A DNA stretch of 48,464 bases, from positions 1 through 48,464 of the forward strand of contig NZ_AKJS01000068.1 in NCBI RefSeq assembly GCF_000282215.1, written 5' to 3'. Source of the DNA: Pseudomonas sp. GM21 (GTDB taxonomy: Bacteria > Pseudomonadota > Gammaproteobacteria > Pseudomonadales > Pseudomonadaceae). Positions 15,819-25,022 of the stretch are shown one piece after another (positions within the stretch are counted from its first letter, which is position 1; each line of letters starts with the position of its first letter). The position numbers and the translations under genes are program-made. Below the pieces are notes generated by a model. That model did not search any database and had not been told where the DNA came from. It was given only the letters and a program-made list of their open reading frames with translations.

Positions 15819-18066
15819 CTTGCTTGTCTCCTTTTTTGGAGTGGGTTTCAATGTGCTGCTTTGGTGTCAATACTTGAAGATTGTCTAGGTCGTAGACCGA
15901 GCCACCCTCGCTGATTGGCTTGATGTGGTGAATTTCATATTTTTGCCGCTTACCCACTTGCTCCGATGGGAGAACGCTAGGAGATAGTCCCCTTCTAATA
16001 TCAAATTTATTGAAGTGGGTGAACTGATCTATCAATACCTCGTCATTTGCTACCGCCTTCCAAAATACTCTGCGAAACGCTTTAAAACTTGAAAACTCTC
16101 TTCCTCGAAGTTTATCCGCCACGCGCATAGGAATCGGCGCGCCTCCCAAAGTCGAGGCCGTACCCAACCAATTTCCCGAAACCGACTGTCCAGAACCACT
16201 GGCAACACCCGGTTCGTTCCGTCGATCCCTGAACATTGTAAAAATCGGGGGGATACCCGATTCAGCCGGGAAGACGGTGATAAAGCCACCAAAGCTGTAC
16301 AAATCCAGCTCTGGAAATTTATCGAGCCTTCCTTCCAAGGCGGTTAGGGTCGTGCCGTCGTAAACGGCAATGTTCGGCTCGCTTGCGGGGAGGGTGGTTG
16401 ACCCGTTGTTCGGCTTGACGATTGGCGTCCAGGTCATGCCGATGGACGGGGCATCCGGGTTGTAAGACCTATACGCATTGACGGCTGGATCGAAAGTGGC
16501 GAGTCGCACCGGGACGTTGCCAGGTATCGATGTGTCGTTTGTGGCAGCGACAACGAATTCGGTTATGTTCCCCACTGATCTGGAGCCGATCGCTACCGGC
16601 AGCCTGATTTCTCCATCGACCTGGGCTACTGCATACAAGTCATCAAGATTGCCCGGTGCGAAATCCGAGAGCGGGAAGCTCAAGGCATGGAGATCGTTGG
16701 GCTGGTACTCCGAAAGCGCGAGGCTCCAGGCATGGAAGTCGTCCGGGACGAGATCCGAAAGCGGGGTGTTCAGTTGACGGCTTTCACCGTCAGCCAGCGG
16801 CGAAGGAAACAGAAGCGCCGCAAATCCGACGAGTACAGCGCTTGCCGCTGCGGTGCCTGCTGTTGTGACTGCGGCAACAGCGGTGTGCAGTGCGGACCTG
16901 ACCGCTTGGGTAGTCGCTACGCCAGTGGCGAGGCGCCCCGAGGCCAAGGTGAACACCGGACCCGCTGCGGCAGACTGTCCTGATATGGGAAACGGCCGAC
17001 TGATTTTGGCGGCTTCCCACGCTTTGAACATCGCAACCATCGCTCTGAATCGTTCGAGCTCTTGCGCGTGTTTTTTGGCTTCGGCCTCCTTTCTTTCTTT
17101 TTCTTCCTGTTCTTCGCGTGCCTTTTCTTCCTGCCGTTTGACTTCGGCTTGTGCTTCGAGAAGCGCCCGTTCCGCAGCGACCCGCCGGGCTGCCGCTTCT
17201 GCTGCAATCCGCGCCTGCTCAACCGCCAATTGCCGCGCGCTTTCCAATGCGGCCAGTCTTGCTTGCTCTCGAGCCTGTGCTTCCGCCACTCGCCGCGCGT
17301 TCTCCAAAGCGGCAAGTCGCGCCTGCTCTTGAGCTTGTTCTGCTGCCACTCGCCGGGCGTTCTCCAGCGCAGCAAGTCGCGCTTGCTCATGAGCTCTTGC
17401 CACAGCCTCCTCATTGGCGCGCGCTAGCTCTGCTGCAACTCTCTGGGCCTCCTCATTGGCTTGCACGGCACTGAGAAAGTTCTGCACATTGACGTGTTGC
17501 TGACTGAGCAATTCGACGCCTTGAGACAGCAACCTTGCATCGTGTGCTGCCCGCAGGGACTGAAACAACGCCTGCATGGCAATGCCGTTTGGCACCGGCC
17601 TCTTTTCAAGGGTTGTCGCTTTTTTCATAAATTCGTTGATATTTCGATTAAACGGATCTCCTCCATAAAACGAATGGGCAATAGCTGTTGTGCTGTGGAG
17701 CTCTGCAGCTTTGCGTGATGTAAGTTTGTTTCGTACGTCGAGCTCTCGAATAATCGACTGGACCGGCGGAAGTGGATCGGTTGAACCCTCAAGTCGTGTG
17801 GCAGCGAGTTCAGTTTCAATTGTTTGCGGTAGATGGCTGGACCTGATTTGATATTCCTGCTCCAGCGCTTTGGTTGTGCGTTGGATTGTGAGCAGGTTTT
17901 GATTAAAGGCGCTGTGGCCGTGGCCGAATGGTCCATCTATCGGTACTTTTGATGTTCGCGGTGCAGGAATCATGTGGTCAGGTGCAATGCCTTTTATTTC
18001 GACCGGTGTATCGAGATAAAATGTGCCTGGCCTTGATTGGTTGGAGTCTTTGGGTGGTTTTTGCAT
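15808..18066 (-). CDS. Colicin-E/S-pyocin type bacteriocin with HNH DNase domain
   Basis: Secreted antibacterial nuclease of 752 residues. In order: N-terminal region of unknown receptor role (1-200), an alanine-rich coiled coil (about 201-341) with three 20-residue repeats, a hydrophobic Ala/Val segment (about 390-420), three 15-residue repeats (436-480), an S-pyocin-type translocation domain (about 481-626), and a DNase domain (628-746). The DNase keeps the E9-type catalytic set: Arg707, Glu711, His713/His714 (YEIHHIKPIS), Asn729, His738 and His742. The ATG at 18066 is chosen because AAGGA lies 7 bases upstream; ATGs at 18072 and 18090 are less well placed. No lysis gene and no clear LexA or P-box was found. 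Confidence 0.93.
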   Translation of the reverse strand: MQKPPKDSNQSRPGTFYLDTPVEIKGIAPDHMIPAPRTSKVPIDGPFGHGHSAFNQNLLTIQRTTKALEQEYQIRSSHLPQTIETELAATRLEGSTDPLPPVQSIIRELDVRNKLTSRKAAELHSTTAIAHSFYGGDPFNRNINEFMKKATTLEKRPVPNGIAMQALFQSLRAAHDARLLSQGVELLSQQHVNVQNFLSAVQANEEAQRVAAELARANEEAVARAHEQARLAALENARRVAAEQAQEQARLAALENARRVAEAQAREQARLAALESARQLAVEQARIAAEAAARRVAAERALLEAQAEVKRQEEKAREEQEEKERKEAEAKKHAQELERFRAMVAMFKAWEAAKISRPFPISGQSAAAGPVFTLASGRLATGVATTQAVRSALHTAVAAVTTAGTAAASAVLVGFAALLFPSPLADGESRQLNTPLSDLVPDDFHAWSLALSEYQPNDLHALSFPLSDFAPGNLDDLYAVAQVDGEIRLPVAIGSRSVGNITEFVVAATNDTSIPGNVPVRLATFDPAVNAYRSYNPDAPSIGMTWTPIVKPNNGSTTLPASEPNIAVYDGTTLTALEGRLDKFPELDLYSFGGFITVFPAESGIPPIFTMFRDRRNEPGVASGSGQSVSGNWLGTASTLGGAPIPMRVADKLRGREFSSFKAFRRVFWKAVANDEVLIDQFTHFNKFDIRRGLSPSVLPSEQVGKRQKYEIHHIKPISEGGSVYDLDNLQVLTPKQHIETHSKKGDKQDEL
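16627..16761 (-). repeat. Three tandem 45-bp repeats inside the bacteriocin gene
   Basis: Encodes LSDLVPDDFHAWSLA, LSEYQPNDLHALSFP and LSDFAPGNLDDLYAV in register, a 15-residue unit with consensus LS(D/E)xxPxDLHALSxx. It lies between the hydrophobic segment and the S-pyocin domain. Confidence 0.85.
17209..17388 (-). repeat. Three tandem 60-bp repeats in the bacteriocin coiled coil
   Basis: Three 20-residue units, each beginning EQARLAALE(N/S)AR, at residues 227-286 of the bacteriocin, with a degenerate fourth following. Copy number could change by slippage and alter the length of the rod. Confidence 0.85.
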
Positions 18067-18278
18067 ATTCATATCCTTTTGAATGTGCATATGGGCTGAT
18101 GAATTACGTGTTGGCGGGTAGCCGGTTATTGCGTCGTGCCATTTAAAGTTACAACGAAAACACAGTGTTTGGGTCCGAGAGATGTGTGGGTTATTACATA
18201 TAGAGTTGAGAGGGATTTCTTTATGCCAGGAATAAAAGCGCGAACATCTCTCGCGCAAAGAAGAGATTTCTTATCTTG

Positions 18279-18350
18279 TTATAGGAAATATCTTGCAAGC
18301 GTGTCTTGAGCGAAAATTCCGATCACCACCGCCACAAAACCAACGCCCAT
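18279..18350 (-). other. Short hydrophobic reading frame (possible gene remnant)
   Basis: Twenty-three codons (MGVGFVAVVIGIFAQ...) that read like a membrane helix. The open frame continues upstream without a start through the hairpin, reading alanine-rich, for about 41 codons in all until a stop. No ribosome site precedes the ATG. It may be the tail of a lost membrane-protein gene or chance. Confidence 0.2.
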
Positions 18351-18380
18351 AAAAAAGGCCGCTGCAAACGCAGCGGCCAA
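18347..18380 (-). terminator. Orphan rho-independent terminator-like hairpin
   Basis: GGCCGCTGC-GTTT-GCAGCGGCC followed by TTTTTT on the minus strand. No minus-strand gene lies upstream of it within the gap, so it either ends a lost gene or acts as an attenuator in a long bacteriocin leader. Confidence 0.6.
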
Positions 18381-18624
18381 AGCAAGACGTGGATCAGGAG
18401 CTACAAATCAACGTCAGAGAACACAGGGTGATCAATCGATAAGGCATCGACTCATCTGAATCTGTCGCCAATGGAGTGGACTGATCACACAACATCGCTT
18501 CGTGCTATCCGGCTGTTCACCGTGAAAGCCCGGCAAGAATAAGTCGCTTGGCCCAAAGGAAAAATAGCGATTCACGACATGCAGTTTTGCAGCCGGGGCA
18601 ACAGTCCCGGCACACCACACCCAT

Positions 18625-18771
18625 GTAGCAGCTGTCGAGCAACGCGAGGCTGCGTCCGGCTGCGAAGCAGTCGTAGTCCGTTCGCACTAATTCATCCTGA
18701 GAAATCGCGATTGCCAATTTGACGACTGCTGCGCAGCCGGACGCAGCCTCGCGTTGCTCGGCAGCTGCTAC
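18625..18771. repeat. Long inverted repeat (REP family GTAGCAGCTG)
   Basis: Arms 18625-18675 and 18721-18771 are complementary over about 50 bases with few mismatches (left arm starts GTAGCAGCTGTCGAGCAACG). The same family occurs at 35552-35682 and, as a half copy, at the right edge of the window. Confidence 0.85.
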
Positions 18772-18963
18772 AAGTCGGATTTAGCCTCACCCATGCATCT
18801 GACTGATAACCCTCCATCCAGCCCATCCATGCCCCGCGCAAACCCGCGTCCTGCCTGGCCATTCATCCTTTAGAGGTACACCACGAATACCTCCTTGGTG
18901 CGCTTATCGCTCCCGGGTTGCGGCAGTAGGGTGAGGCCTTCTGTCACTCACCGGGGAAGACGC

Positions 18964-20757
18964 ATGACAAAAACAACAATGCGCGCCATCTTCACACCGC
19001 ACGCGCTGGCCGCTGCGGTTGCCTTGGGCTGCTGTGCCCAGGCGCAGGCTGTTTCATTCAATATCGGGGAGATCGAGGGGACGTTTGACTCCTCACTGTC
19101 CGTCGGCGCGAGTTGGGGCATGCGCGATGCCAAAGATGCTTTGGTGGGCACTGTCAATGGCGGGACCGGGCAGTCATCGACGGGGGATGACGGGCGTCTG
19201 AATTTCGAGAAGGGCGAAACCTTCTCCAAAATCTTCAAGGGTATTCACGACCTTGAGTTGAAGTACGGCGATACCGGTGTGTTCGTGCGTGGCAAGTACT
19301 GGTACGACTTCGAGTTGCAGGACGAAACTCGCCCGTTCAAGCAAATCAGTGACCACGGCCGCAAAGAAGGCGCCAAGTCCGCAGGCTCGCAAATTCTCGA
19401 CGCCTTCGTTTATCACAACTACTCCATCGCCGAACTTCCGGGCAGCGTGCGCGCCGGTAAGCAAGTGGTGAGCTGGGGTGAAAGTACGTTCATCGGCAAC
19501 TCGATCAACAGCATCAACCCGGTGGACGTTTCTGCGTTTCGTCGTCCGGGTGCCGAGATCAAGGAAGGCCTGATTCCGGTGAACATGCTGTACGTTTCCC
19601 AAGGCCTGACGGATCAGCTCTCGGTCGACGCGTTCTACCAACTGGAGTGGGACCAGACTGTTGTCGACAACTGCGGCACCTTCTTCGCTGTCGACGTCGT
19701 GGCGGATGGTTGCAACAACAATTACACCGTCGGCAGTCCCGCGATTGCTCCATTGGCGCCGGTGGCCGCAGCGTTCGGCCAGCCGATTCTGGTTACCCGC
19801 GAAGGTGTGGTCGTTCCCCGTGGCGGCGACCGCGATGCGCGGGACTCCGGACAATGGGGTACTGCCTTGCGCTGGCTCGGTGATGACACCGAGTACGGCC
19901 TGTATTTCATGAACTACCACAGCCGCACACCCAATGTCGGCACCGTCACGGCCGGCGCCTCGACGCTGGCCAGCCTGCCGGGCATGGTCGCCACAGCCAA
20001 CCGTTTGGCACCGGGAAGCGGTGCGGGTCTGGCCCAAAGTGTGATGCTGGGTCGTGGTCAGTATTACCTCGATTACCCCGAAGACATTCAACTCTACGGC
20101 GCCAGTTTCTCCACCACCTTGCCTACCGGCACCGCGTGGAGCGGTGAGATCAGCTATCGCCCGAACGCTCCGGTGCAGGTCAGCACCAACGACCTGACGC
20201 TGGCGTTGATCAACCCGATTGCCGGTGGTGCCGCATCGCCCATCGTCACGACACCTGGCGGTGACAACAAAGGCTATCGCCGCAAAGAAGTCACGCAAAT
20301 CCAGAGCACCATGACGCAGTTCTTCGACCAGGTGCTGGGCGCTCAACGTCTGACCATTGTCGGTGAAGCGGCAGCGGTATTCGTCGGTGGTCTGGAGCCG
20401 CGCAGCGAACTGCGTTATGGCCGCGACTCGGTCTACGGCCAGTACGGTTTCGGCGGCGACACCGAAGGCTTTATCACCTCGACTTCCTGGGGCTACCGCG
20501 CCCGGGCCATCCTTGACTACGCCAACGTAATTGGCGGGGTCAACCTCAAACCCAACTTGTCTTGGGCGCACGACGTCGCCGGCTACGCCCCCAACGGGGT
20601 GTTCAACAAAGGCTCCAAGGCGGTCAGCGTTGGTGTCGATGCCGACTACCGCAACACCTATACCGCGAGCCTCAGTTACACCGATTACTTTGGCGGTGAC
20701 TACAACGTCCTCGAAGACCGCGACTTCGTGGCGTTGAGCTTCGGCGTGAACTTCTGA
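18964..20757 (+). CDS. DUF1302 family outer-membrane-type protein
   Basis: A 597-residue exported protein. A Sec signal peptide (hydrophobic AAAVALGCCAQAQA, cleavage near residue 29) is followed by FNIGEIEGTFDSSLSVGASW and many alternating aromatic/polar strands ending in LSFGVNF, as in beta-barrel porins of the DUF1302 family. The start ATG 18964 follows GGGGAAG; an earlier in-frame ATG would add a non-signal leader. DUF1302 and DUF1329 genes are usually paired, and here the DUF1329 gene follows after 23 bases. They have been tied to uptake or catabolism of hydrophobic compounds; the substrate here is unknown. Confidence 0.88.
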   Translation: MTKTTMRAIFTPHALAAAVALGCCAQAQAVSFNIGEIEGTFDSSLSVGASWGMRDAKDALVGTVNGGTGQSSTGDDGRLNFEKGETFSKIFKGIHDLELKYGDTGVFVRGKYWYDFELQDETRPFKQISDHGRKEGAKSAGSQILDAFVYHNYSIAELPGSVRAGKQVVSWGESTFIGNSINSINPVDVSAFRRPGAEIKEGLIPVNMLYVSQGLTDQLSVDAFYQLEWDQTVVDNCGTFFAVDVVADGCNNNYTVGSPAIAPLAPVAAAFGQPILVTREGVVVPRGGDRDARDSGQWGTALRWLGDDTEYGLYFMNYHSRTPNVGTVTAGASTLASLPGMVATANRLAPGSGAGLAQSVMLGRGQYYLDYPEDIQLYGASFSTTLPTGTAWSGEISYRPNAPVQVSTNDLTLALINPIAGGAASPIVTTPGGDNKGYRRKEVTQIQSTMTQFFDQVLGAQRLTIVGEAAAVFVGGLEPRSELRYGRDSVYGQYGFGGDTEGFITSTSWGYRARAILDYANVIGGVNLKPNLSWAHDVAGYAPNGVFNKGSKAVSVGVDADYRNTYTASLSYTDYFGGDYNVLEDRDFVALSFGVNF

Positions 20758-20780
20758 TCTGGCTGAGAAGGATGAATTCA

Positions 20781-22148
20781 ATGAACAAGATGATTCTGCA
20801 ATGCGGCGCCCTGGCCCTGAGCTTGCTGGCTGTCAACGTGATGGCGGCAGTCTCGCCGGAAGAAGCGAACAAACTCGGCACCAGCCTCACACCGCTGGGC
20901 GCCGAAAAGGCTGGCAACGCCAGCGGCACGATCCCGGCCTGGACCGGTGGCCTCCCGAAAAACGCCGCCCCGGTGGACAGCAAAGGCTTCCTGTCTGACC
21001 CGTTCGCCAGCGAAAAGCCGCTGTTTGTCATCACCGCCGCGAACGTCGACAAGTACAAGGACAAGTTGTCGGAAGGCCAGGTGGCGATGTTCAAGCGCTA
21101 TCCGCAAACCTACAAGATCCCGGTATACCCAACCCACCGTACCGTGACCGCGCCACCGGAAATCTTCGAGTCGGCCAAGCGCAGCGCACTGAATACGTCC
21201 ACCATCAACGACGGTAACGGCCTGACGGGTTTCACGGGCGAACGTTACTACGCGTTCCCGATTCCCAAGAACGGCGTCGAAGTGTTGTGGAACCACATCA
21301 CCCGTTACCACGGTGGCAACATCAAACGCATCATCACCCAGGTGACCCCGCAAACCAACGGCAGCTACACGCCGATTCGCTTCGAGGAAGAAATCTCCGT
21401 CCCGGAACTGATAAAGGATCTGGACGCGGACAAAGCCGCCAACGTGTTGACCTTCTTCAAACAGTCAGTCACCGCGCCGGCGCGTCTGGCGGGTAACGTG
21501 CTGCTGGTGCACGAAACCCTCGATCAGGTGAAGGAGCCGCGTCTGGCGTGGATCTACAACGCCGGGCAGCGTCGTGTACGTCGCGCCCCGCAAGTGGCTT
21601 ATGATGGCCCGGGCACCGCATCCGATGGTCTGCGCACGTCCGACAACTTCGACCTGTTCTCCGGTGCGCCGGATCGCTACGACTGGAAACTGGTCGGCAA
21701 GAAGGAAATGTACATCCCCTACAACAGCTACAAACTCGACTCGCCGAGCCTCAAATACGACGACATCGTCAAGGCCGGCCATATCAATCAGGACCTGACC
21801 CGTTATGAGCTGCACCGTGTCTGGGAAGTGATCGGTACAGTCAAGCCGAGCGAGCGCCATATCTACGCCAAGCGCCACATGTACATCGACGAAGACAGCT
21901 GGCAAGCCGCGCTGGTGGATCACTACGACGGTCGCGGTCAATTGTGGCGAGTGGCAGAGGGGCATTCTGAGTACGTCTACGATCACCAGGCTCAGGCTTA
22001 TACGCTGGAAGCGCTCTACGACATTATTGCCGGCCGCTACATCGCGCTTGGAATGAAGAACGAAGAGAAACACAGTTACCAGTTTGGCTTCGTAGCCAAG
22101 GCTGCCGACTTCACGCCATCGGCGTTGCGTGCCGAGGGTGTCAGATAA
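20781..22148 (+). CDS. DUF1329 family periplasmic protein
   Basis: A 455-residue exported protein with a signal peptide (LALSLLAVNVMAA, cleavage near residue 23) and the DUF1329 hallmarks GTSLTPLGAEKAGNASG, IPAWTGG, PIPKNGVEVLWNH and RRVRRAPQVAYD. The fold is related to LolB/LppX-like lipid-binding shells. ATG 20781 is chosen since AAGGA lies eight bases upstream, while the in-frame ATG at 20772 abuts it. It is partner to the DUF1302 protein in one operon and is followed by a strong terminator. Confidence 0.88.
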   Translation: MNKMILQCGALALSLLAVNVMAAVSPEEANKLGTSLTPLGAEKAGNASGTIPAWTGGLPKNAAPVDSKGFLSDPFASEKPLFVITAANVDKYKDKLSEGQVAMFKRYPQTYKIPVYPTHRTVTAPPEIFESAKRSALNTSTINDGNGLTGFTGERYYAFPIPKNGVEVLWNHITRYHGGNIKRIITQVTPQTNGSYTPIRFEEEISVPELIKDLDADKAANVLTFFKQSVTAPARLAGNVLLVHETLDQVKEPRLAWIYNAGQRRVRRAPQVAYDGPGTASDGLRTSDNFDLFSGAPDRYDWKLVGKKEMYIPYNSYKLDSPSLKYDDIVKAGHINQDLTRYELHRVWEVIGTVKPSERHIYAKRHMYIDEDSWQAALVDHYDGRGQLWRVAEGHSEYVYDHQAQAYTLEALYDIIAGRYIALGMKNEEKHSYQFGFVAKAADFTPSALRAEGVR

Positions 22149-22172
22149 GGAGGTGGATACAGACGCAGGGCA

Positions 22173-22199
22173 AAAGGCGACCGGGTGGTCGCCTTTTTT
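22173..22199 (+). terminator. Rho-independent terminator after the DUF1302-DUF1329 operon
   Basis: AAAGGCGACC and GGTCGCCTTT pair around GGGT, followed by further Ts. It separates the operon from the LuxR regulator gene. Confidence 0.92.
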
Positions 22200-22288
22200 A
22201 TGGGCGCCAATAAGCGTGCTGAATACTTCTCAACAAGCGGGCTAGACAGGTCTAGGGTTGCCCCACAATTATAAAAAGGCACGCCGCA

Positions 22289-24850
22289 ATGACCGCCATG
22301 ACTCCGTGTCTGGACCGATCTGGATTTTTGCCCCGACTTTCTTCGCATCACCTGTCGCGTGATCGCCTGAGCGAACCGTTGCTGGAGTCGGCCGCGCGGG
22401 TGAAATTAATCTGCGCTCCTGCCGGCAGTGGCAAATCGGCGCTGCTCGCCGACTGCCTGTTGCAGGCACCGCCGCATTGCCGCGTCTGCTGGTTGCCACT
22501 GTCAGGTATTGCCATGAGCGTGGAGGAGTTTCGTCAGCGTCTGGCGGAGTCACTGGGGATGGCGTCTTCGGAGGAGGCTACGATGCTCCGCGCACTGGCG
22601 CGTTTGCAAGCGCCGACCTGGCTGTTTCTGGACGATTATTGCCGTGTGCCAAACCCGGAACTCGACCTGCTGCTGGATCGCATGCTGGCCGTCAGCAGTC
22701 CGATGTTGACCTGGTGGCTGGGGACTCGCCGTCGCCCGCAATGCAATTGGCCACGGTTGTTGCTCAACGACGAACTGTTCGAATGTGAGTCCTCGACGCT
22801 GGCCTTCAATCAAGCTGAAATCACCTCGCTGTTGCACCACCTGACGCCGGCCGATGCCAACACCGCCGCCAGCAAGATCATCCAGCGCAGCGGCGGCTGG
22901 TGTGCCGGGGTTCGCGTGGCTCTGCTGCAAAAATGCGACTGGTCACGCAATGACTCGTTGCACAGTCGAGCGGACACGTTGCTCGATTACCTCGAACACG
23001 AACTCTTCACCTCCCTGACCCCGGAGTTGACCGAGGCCTGGCGGGTGCTCGCGCATTTGCCACGATTCAATGCACGGTTATGCGATCACCTGTTTGGCGC
23101 GGGTGAGGGCGCGCAATGTCTCAAGACCTTGCAGGAGCTGGGGTGCTTCATCGAGCCCTGGCAAGACTCGACCGACTGGCTACAGATTTTCCCGCCGCTG
23201 ACGCAATTGATGCGCGACGAACAATGGCCCGCGGGGCGTTCCTGGCATCGTCGCGCGTGTCAGTGGTTCGCCACAGAGCTGGACTGGAAAGCGGCTTTCG
23301 AACAGGCGTTGCTGGCTGAAGAGTTCGAAGTCGCCGTGAGCCTGTTGCAGCACTTCAGTTTCGAGCACTTGTTCGAGGAACAGACCGTCGTGCTGTTGTT
23401 GCGATTGTATGAGCATCAAGGCGAAGAGCTTATGTTCGGCTCACCGCAACTGGTCGGCTTGATCACGGCAGCCTCGTTGTTTGCCGGGCGATTCGAGCAG
23501 GCCGCCGAATGCATCGGGCACTTGTCGCGATTCACGCCGCAGCCGACGGCGATTCTGCAGCAGCAATTGATCGCTCGCTGGCAGGCCCAACAAGGCTGGT
23601 TGCTGCATTTGCAGGGGCGTATGGAAGCTTCGCGCGCACATTTTATCGATGCACTTAATGACCTTGGCCCCGACCTATGGACCGTGCGCGTGATGAGCCT
23701 GTCGGGTTTGACGCAGCAGGCCTTGCTGCGGGGCGAGCTCGATGTGGCGCAGGCGTTGAACCGTGAAGCGTTGTGCCTGGCGCGTGCGCAAGGCTCGCTG
23801 GTGTTCGAAGGACTCCTGGAGCTCGATCATGCGCAATTGCTTGAACAGCGTGGCGCTCCCCAGCGCGCGGAAAGCTTGCTCGCGAACATTCATGAGTTGC
23901 TGAGTCAGCCAGTCGAGCGACCAGTGCCGTTGCTCGGTCGAATCGCGCTGCGCAGGGGGCGGCTTGCACTGTGCCTGGGACACGATGAACGCGCCGAGGC
24001 TTTTTTTCAGGCCGGCCTGCAGCAGTGCTTACGCAGCTACGACAAGCGCGTGCTGTATGGCTTTCTTGGTCTGGCACAAGTGGCGGCTAATCAACGCGAT
24101 TATGCCCAAGCGTTTGTCCTGCTGCGCGACGCAGAGCGACTGATGCAGCAACGGCATATTCCTGACACGGTTTATCGCGGTGTCTTGCTGCAAATCAGTA
24201 GCCATTTCTGGTTGCAACAGGGACGTGCCGAACTGGCGTGCGAGGCCTTGGGGCGTGTGCTCAAACACTATCGCGGACCCCAGGCGCGTCAGGCGCCCCC
24301 GGCCACGCTTGAGCTGATACCGCGCATCGAGTATTTGTTGATCCTCGCCCGAACTCGGTCAGAGCTGGATGCAATCGATGCAGCAGCACAGGTTGAATCT
24401 TTGATGAAGCAGGCTCAGACGCGTGGAATGTGGGCGCTCGCTACCGAATTACAACTGGCTCTGGCGGAAGTGTTGTGGCTTGGCGGTCAAACCACGAAGG
24501 CCAGCGATGTGTTGCAGGAGGGAGTGGTCAGCGTTACCCGGTATCAAACATTCCAGGCGTTAAATGAGTTGCACCTGCGTCAGCCTTTGTTGCTGCACGA
24601 TGAGCAGACCTCACTATTGTCTTGCCATCAACTTTACAGTCGTGCAGATGCAACGGAAACATTAAGTCAGCGTGAGCTGCAAGTTCTAAAGCTGATTGCG
24701 CTTGGTCATTCCAATCAAGAAATTGCCGATGCTCTGTTTATATCGTTGCATACCGTTAAAACCCATAGCCGGCGAATACATGGAAAGTTGCGGGTTGAGC
24801 GCAGGACGCAAGCAGTGGCGAAGGCAAAGTTGTTGGGGTTGTGGGAGTGA
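22289..24850 (+). CDS. LuxR-family transcriptional activator, MalT/LAL type
   Basis: Large ATP-dependent activator of 853 residues. A P-loop (APAGSGKSA, residues 43-51) opens a STAND NTPase domain with a LFLDDYCRV Walker B, followed by a helical-repeat sensor region (about 350-760) and a C-terminal LuxR helix-turn-helix (LSQRELQVLKLIALGHSNQEI and LHTVKTHSRRIHGKL, about 792-845). Such proteins respond to a small inducer. Position directly after the DUF1302-DUF1329 operon makes these genes its likely target, as commonly seen for this trio in Pseudomonas. Its leucine-rich middle is typical, with no frame damage. Confidence 0.9.
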   Translation: MTAMTPCLDRSGFLPRLSSHHLSRDRLSEPLLESAARVKLICAPAGSGKSALLADCLLQAPPHCRVCWLPLSGIAMSVEEFRQRLAESLGMASSEEATMLRALARLQAPTWLFLDDYCRVPNPELDLLLDRMLAVSSPMLTWWLGTRRRPQCNWPRLLLNDELFECESSTLAFNQAEITSLLHHLTPADANTAASKIIQRSGGWCAGVRVALLQKCDWSRNDSLHSRADTLLDYLEHELFTSLTPELTEAWRVLAHLPRFNARLCDHLFGAGEGAQCLKTLQELGCFIEPWQDSTDWLQIFPPLTQLMRDEQWPAGRSWHRRACQWFATELDWKAAFEQALLAEEFEVAVSLLQHFSFEHLFEEQTVVLLLRLYEHQGEELMFGSPQLVGLITAASLFAGRFEQAAECIGHLSRFTPQPTAILQQQLIARWQAQQGWLLHLQGRMEASRAHFIDALNDLGPDLWTVRVMSLSGLTQQALLRGELDVAQALNREALCLARAQGSLVFEGLLELDHAQLLEQRGAPQRAESLLANIHELLSQPVERPVPLLGRIALRRGRLALCLGHDERAEAFFQAGLQQCLRSYDKRVLYGFLGLAQVAANQRDYAQAFVLLRDAERLMQQRHIPDTVYRGVLLQISSHFWLQQGRAELACEALGRVLKHYRGPQARQAPPATLELIPRIEYLLILARTRSELDAIDAAAQVESLMKQAQTRGMWALATELQLALAEVLWLGGQTTKASDVLQEGVVSVTRYQTFQALNELHLRQPLLLHDEQTSLLSCHQLYSRADATETLSQRELQVLKLIALGHSNQEIADALFISLHTVKTHSRRIHGKLRVERRTQAVAKAKLLGLWE

Positions 24851-25022
24851 TTCAGGTGATCAGCAAAGCACCAGGATTGATGTTCAAGGGTTGGGTTTTT
24901 ACATAGGGTTTTAATTGTAAATAGCTGGTATTGCTTAGTGGTTTGGGTGTTGTTTTGTCTTGGGGTAATTTTGGCTGTGCGAGTTTTTCGCTCTTTCAAT
25001 TTTATTAACCAAAGGCAGCGAT

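Larger units (their letters stand above)
18067..18963. other. Intergenic region with no recognised gene
   Basis: Nearly 900 bases separate the divergent bacteriocin and DUF1302 genes. It holds a 10-bp inverted repeat (18176-18185 with 18244-18253) upstream of the bacteriocin, a terminator-like hairpin (18347-18380), a short hydrophobic reading frame (18279-18350) and a REP pair (18625-18771). Small reading frames such as 18432-18620 show no family resemblance or ribosome site. The 103 bases before the DUF1302 start are unremarkable. Confidence 0.7.

Noticed and set aside
18067..18260. LexA box or pyocin P-box for the bacteriocin
   Set aside because: No CTG-N10-CAG and no ATTG-type P-box could be found by eye in this stretch.
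18432..18620. 62-codon minus-strand frame in the gap before DUF1302
   Set aside because: No ribosome site, no family resemblance, and it runs to the edge of a REP arm.
19174..20781. 535-codon open frame antisense to the DUF1302 gene
   Set aside because: Sense gene has a signal peptide, good start and family match; the antisense frame has none of these.
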